This document shows, in pieces, positions 6,216 to 7,143 of a DNA stretch of 7,143 bases (the stretch's first letter is position 1; every line of letters begins with the position of its first letter). The notes under the pieces were generated by a model. The model had not been told where the DNA came from. It saw only the letters and a program-made list of their open reading frames with translations, and did not search any database. The position numbers were made by a program, and so were the translations under genes. The DNA comes from Chroococcidiopsidaceae cyanobacterium CP_BM_RX_35. Lineage in GTDB: Bacteria; Cyanobacteriota; Cyanobacteriia; Cyanobacteriales; Chroococcidiopsidaceae. The DNA lies in assembly GCA_019242465.1 (NCBI GenBank), contig JAFAVL010000456.1, positions 1-7,143 on the forward strand. Reading direction: 5' to 3'.

Positions 6216-7143
6216 GAACGACCGTTACCATTATTGCTGGTTGCCCGGACTTGCTCAGCTAGTTTGTCAGGCACCTCCTGGAGATGGTCGTACTGCCAGT
6301 GGAAGGAACCAACACCTAGGGTGAGCGATCGCAGCTCTACAATAAAGTCTTGCATCTGGGCTTGAGGTAAGTATACTGTAACCCTATCCCAGCCTTGCCA
6401 GTCGTCTCTGGGTTCATAGCCTAAAATTTGCCCACGACGACCGCTAACCAGTTGCAACACTTTAGAGGTGAACTCACTTGGCGTCATTACTTCTACATAA
6501 GTAATTGGTTCTAGCAGTGTGGGCTGACCCAAAGGCATTCCCGCTTGCATTGCCAGCCGCGCTGCTTGCTTGAACGCCTGTTCTGAACTATCGACTGTGT
6601 GGTAGGAGCCATTGGTGAGTGTCACTGCTACATCCACAACCGGGTAGCCCAATGGTCCATGCGACAGATATTCCCGCACACCCATTTCCACTCCGGGGAT
6701 GTACTGTTTCGGCACAACACCGCCCACAATGGTTTCAGAGAAGTTAAAGCCCTCTCCCCGTGGCAGTGGTTTGATTTCTAAATAAACATCCCCAAACTGT
6801 CCGTGACCACCACTTTGGTGCTTGTAGCGCCCGTGAATTAAAGATACAGATTTACGAATAGTTTCTTTGTAAGGCACTTGTGGCAGATGCGTCGTCATTG
6901 ACAGATTGTACTTCCGCCGCAATCGGTCTAGTGCTACTTGGAGATGGATTTCGCCTTGACCCCAAAGGATAACTTCATGCGTATCACCATGTTGCTCCCA
7001 AGCTAGGGCTGGATCTTCTTCTCGCAACTTTGCCAGAGCACCACTGATCTTAACGTCGTCCTGGCGTTTTTCTGGCGTGATCGCCAAGGCATAGACAGGT
7101 TCTAGCTGCTGAGCTTTGGGTAGTTCTACGGCTAGCTGCCGCT
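6212..7143 (-). CDS. Elongation factor G-like GTPase, C-terminal part (5' end missing)
   Basis: The visible 309 residues cover domains III to V of an EF-G-type translational GTPase; the GTP-binding domains are off the window. The frame is open to the window edge, and the TTG at 7087 is internal because sequence before it (LEPVYALAI) already matches the start of domain III. Domain III has EEDPALAW, HEVILWGQGEIHL and RLRRKYNL. Domain IV has HQSGGHGQFGDVY, GGVVPKQYIPGVEMG and GSYHTVDSSEQAF; the last is the tip loop that enters the ribosomal A site, with its histidine kept. Domain V has SGRRGQILGYEPR, ELRSLT and YDHLQEVP. Canonical fusA normally lies with rpsL, rpsG and tuf, but here the following gene is a small hypothetical one. 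Together with deviations such as RDDWQGWDRV in domain V, this suggests a paralogue (EF-G2/FusA2-like). Its role in elongation, recycling or stress cannot be told from this half. A 4-base overlap couples it to the 62-residue gene. Confidence 0.9.
   Translation of the reverse strand, partial: RQLAVELPKAQQLEPVYALAITPEKRQDDVKISGALAKLREEDPALAWEQHGDTHEVILWGQGEIHLQVALDRLRRKYNLSMTTHLPQVPYKETIRKSVSLIHGRYKHQSGGHGQFGDVYLEIKPLPRGEGFNFSETIVGGVVPKQYIPGVEMGVREYLSHGPLGYPVVDVAVTLTNGSYHTVDSSEQAFKQAARLAMQAGMPLGQPTLLEPITYVEVMTPSEFTSKVLQLVSGRRGQILGYEPRDDWQGWDRVTVYLPQAQMQDFIVELRSLTLGVGSFHWQYDHLQEVPDKLAEQVRATSNNGNGRS
6325..6332. repeat. HIP1 octamer GCGATCGC
   Basis: This is the second perfect HIP1 palindrome in the window, inside the domain V coding region of the EF-G-like gene. 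Two copies in 7.1 kb is far above chance for a specific octamer and agrees with a HIP1-bearing cyanobacterium. Confidence 0.85.

Noticed and set aside
7085..7087. Start of a stand-alone short EF-G fragment at the TTG
   Set aside because: Eighteen further codons in frame up to the window edge match the start of EF-G domain III, so the gene is cut by the window and not truncated.

Overview
The window reads as ordinary chromosomal DNA of a cyanobacterium. The evidence is a Psb27 photosystem II assembly factor, a cyanobacterial-type carboxyl-terminal processing protease with a probable lumenal or periplasmic signal, an IspG of the 407-residue cyanobacterial kind, a small protein of a type I recall only from cyanobacteria, two HIP1 octamers (GCGATCGC), and a C-rich/G-rich intergenic repeat like those scattered through many filamentous and Chroococcidiopsis-like genomes. 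I cannot name the genus. I see no tRNA or rRNA gene, CRISPR array, transposase or phage gene.

Layout on the + strand: (1) the 3' part of psb27, whose 5' end is off the window. (2) A secreted glycoside-hydrolase-like family 10 protein. (3) An AI-2E/PerM-family membrane protein that overlaps the previous gene by an ATGA junction, so the two are probably translated together. A perfect 9-bp hairpin at 3074-3094 sits on its stop codon. (4) ispG, the penultimate enzyme of the MEP isoprenoid pathway, with a 140-bp leader. (5) A 270-bp spacer (4459-4728) holding a 12-bp-stem terminator-like hairpin, nested inside a 21-nt inverted repeat whose right arm belongs to a C-rich direct repeat. (6) A CtpC-like S41 protease.

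The - strand carries a convergent pair beginning only 5 bp after the protease stop. First in transcription is the C-terminal half of an EF-G-like GTPase, whose 5' end is off the window. It is followed, again through an ATGA overlap, by a 62-residue conserved hypothetical protein. The EF-G-like gene is not in a ribosomal-protein neighbourhood, so it is more likely a paralogue than the housekeeping fusA.

No new multi-gene system is evident. The points most worth checking are a Psb27 whose lipobox cysteine appears to be replaced by tyrosine, the nested inverted repeat starting exactly at the ispG stop with a G-quadruplex-capable strand, the small protein coupled to the EF-G paralogue, and an exact 12-bp duplication inside the conserved AI-2E motif.
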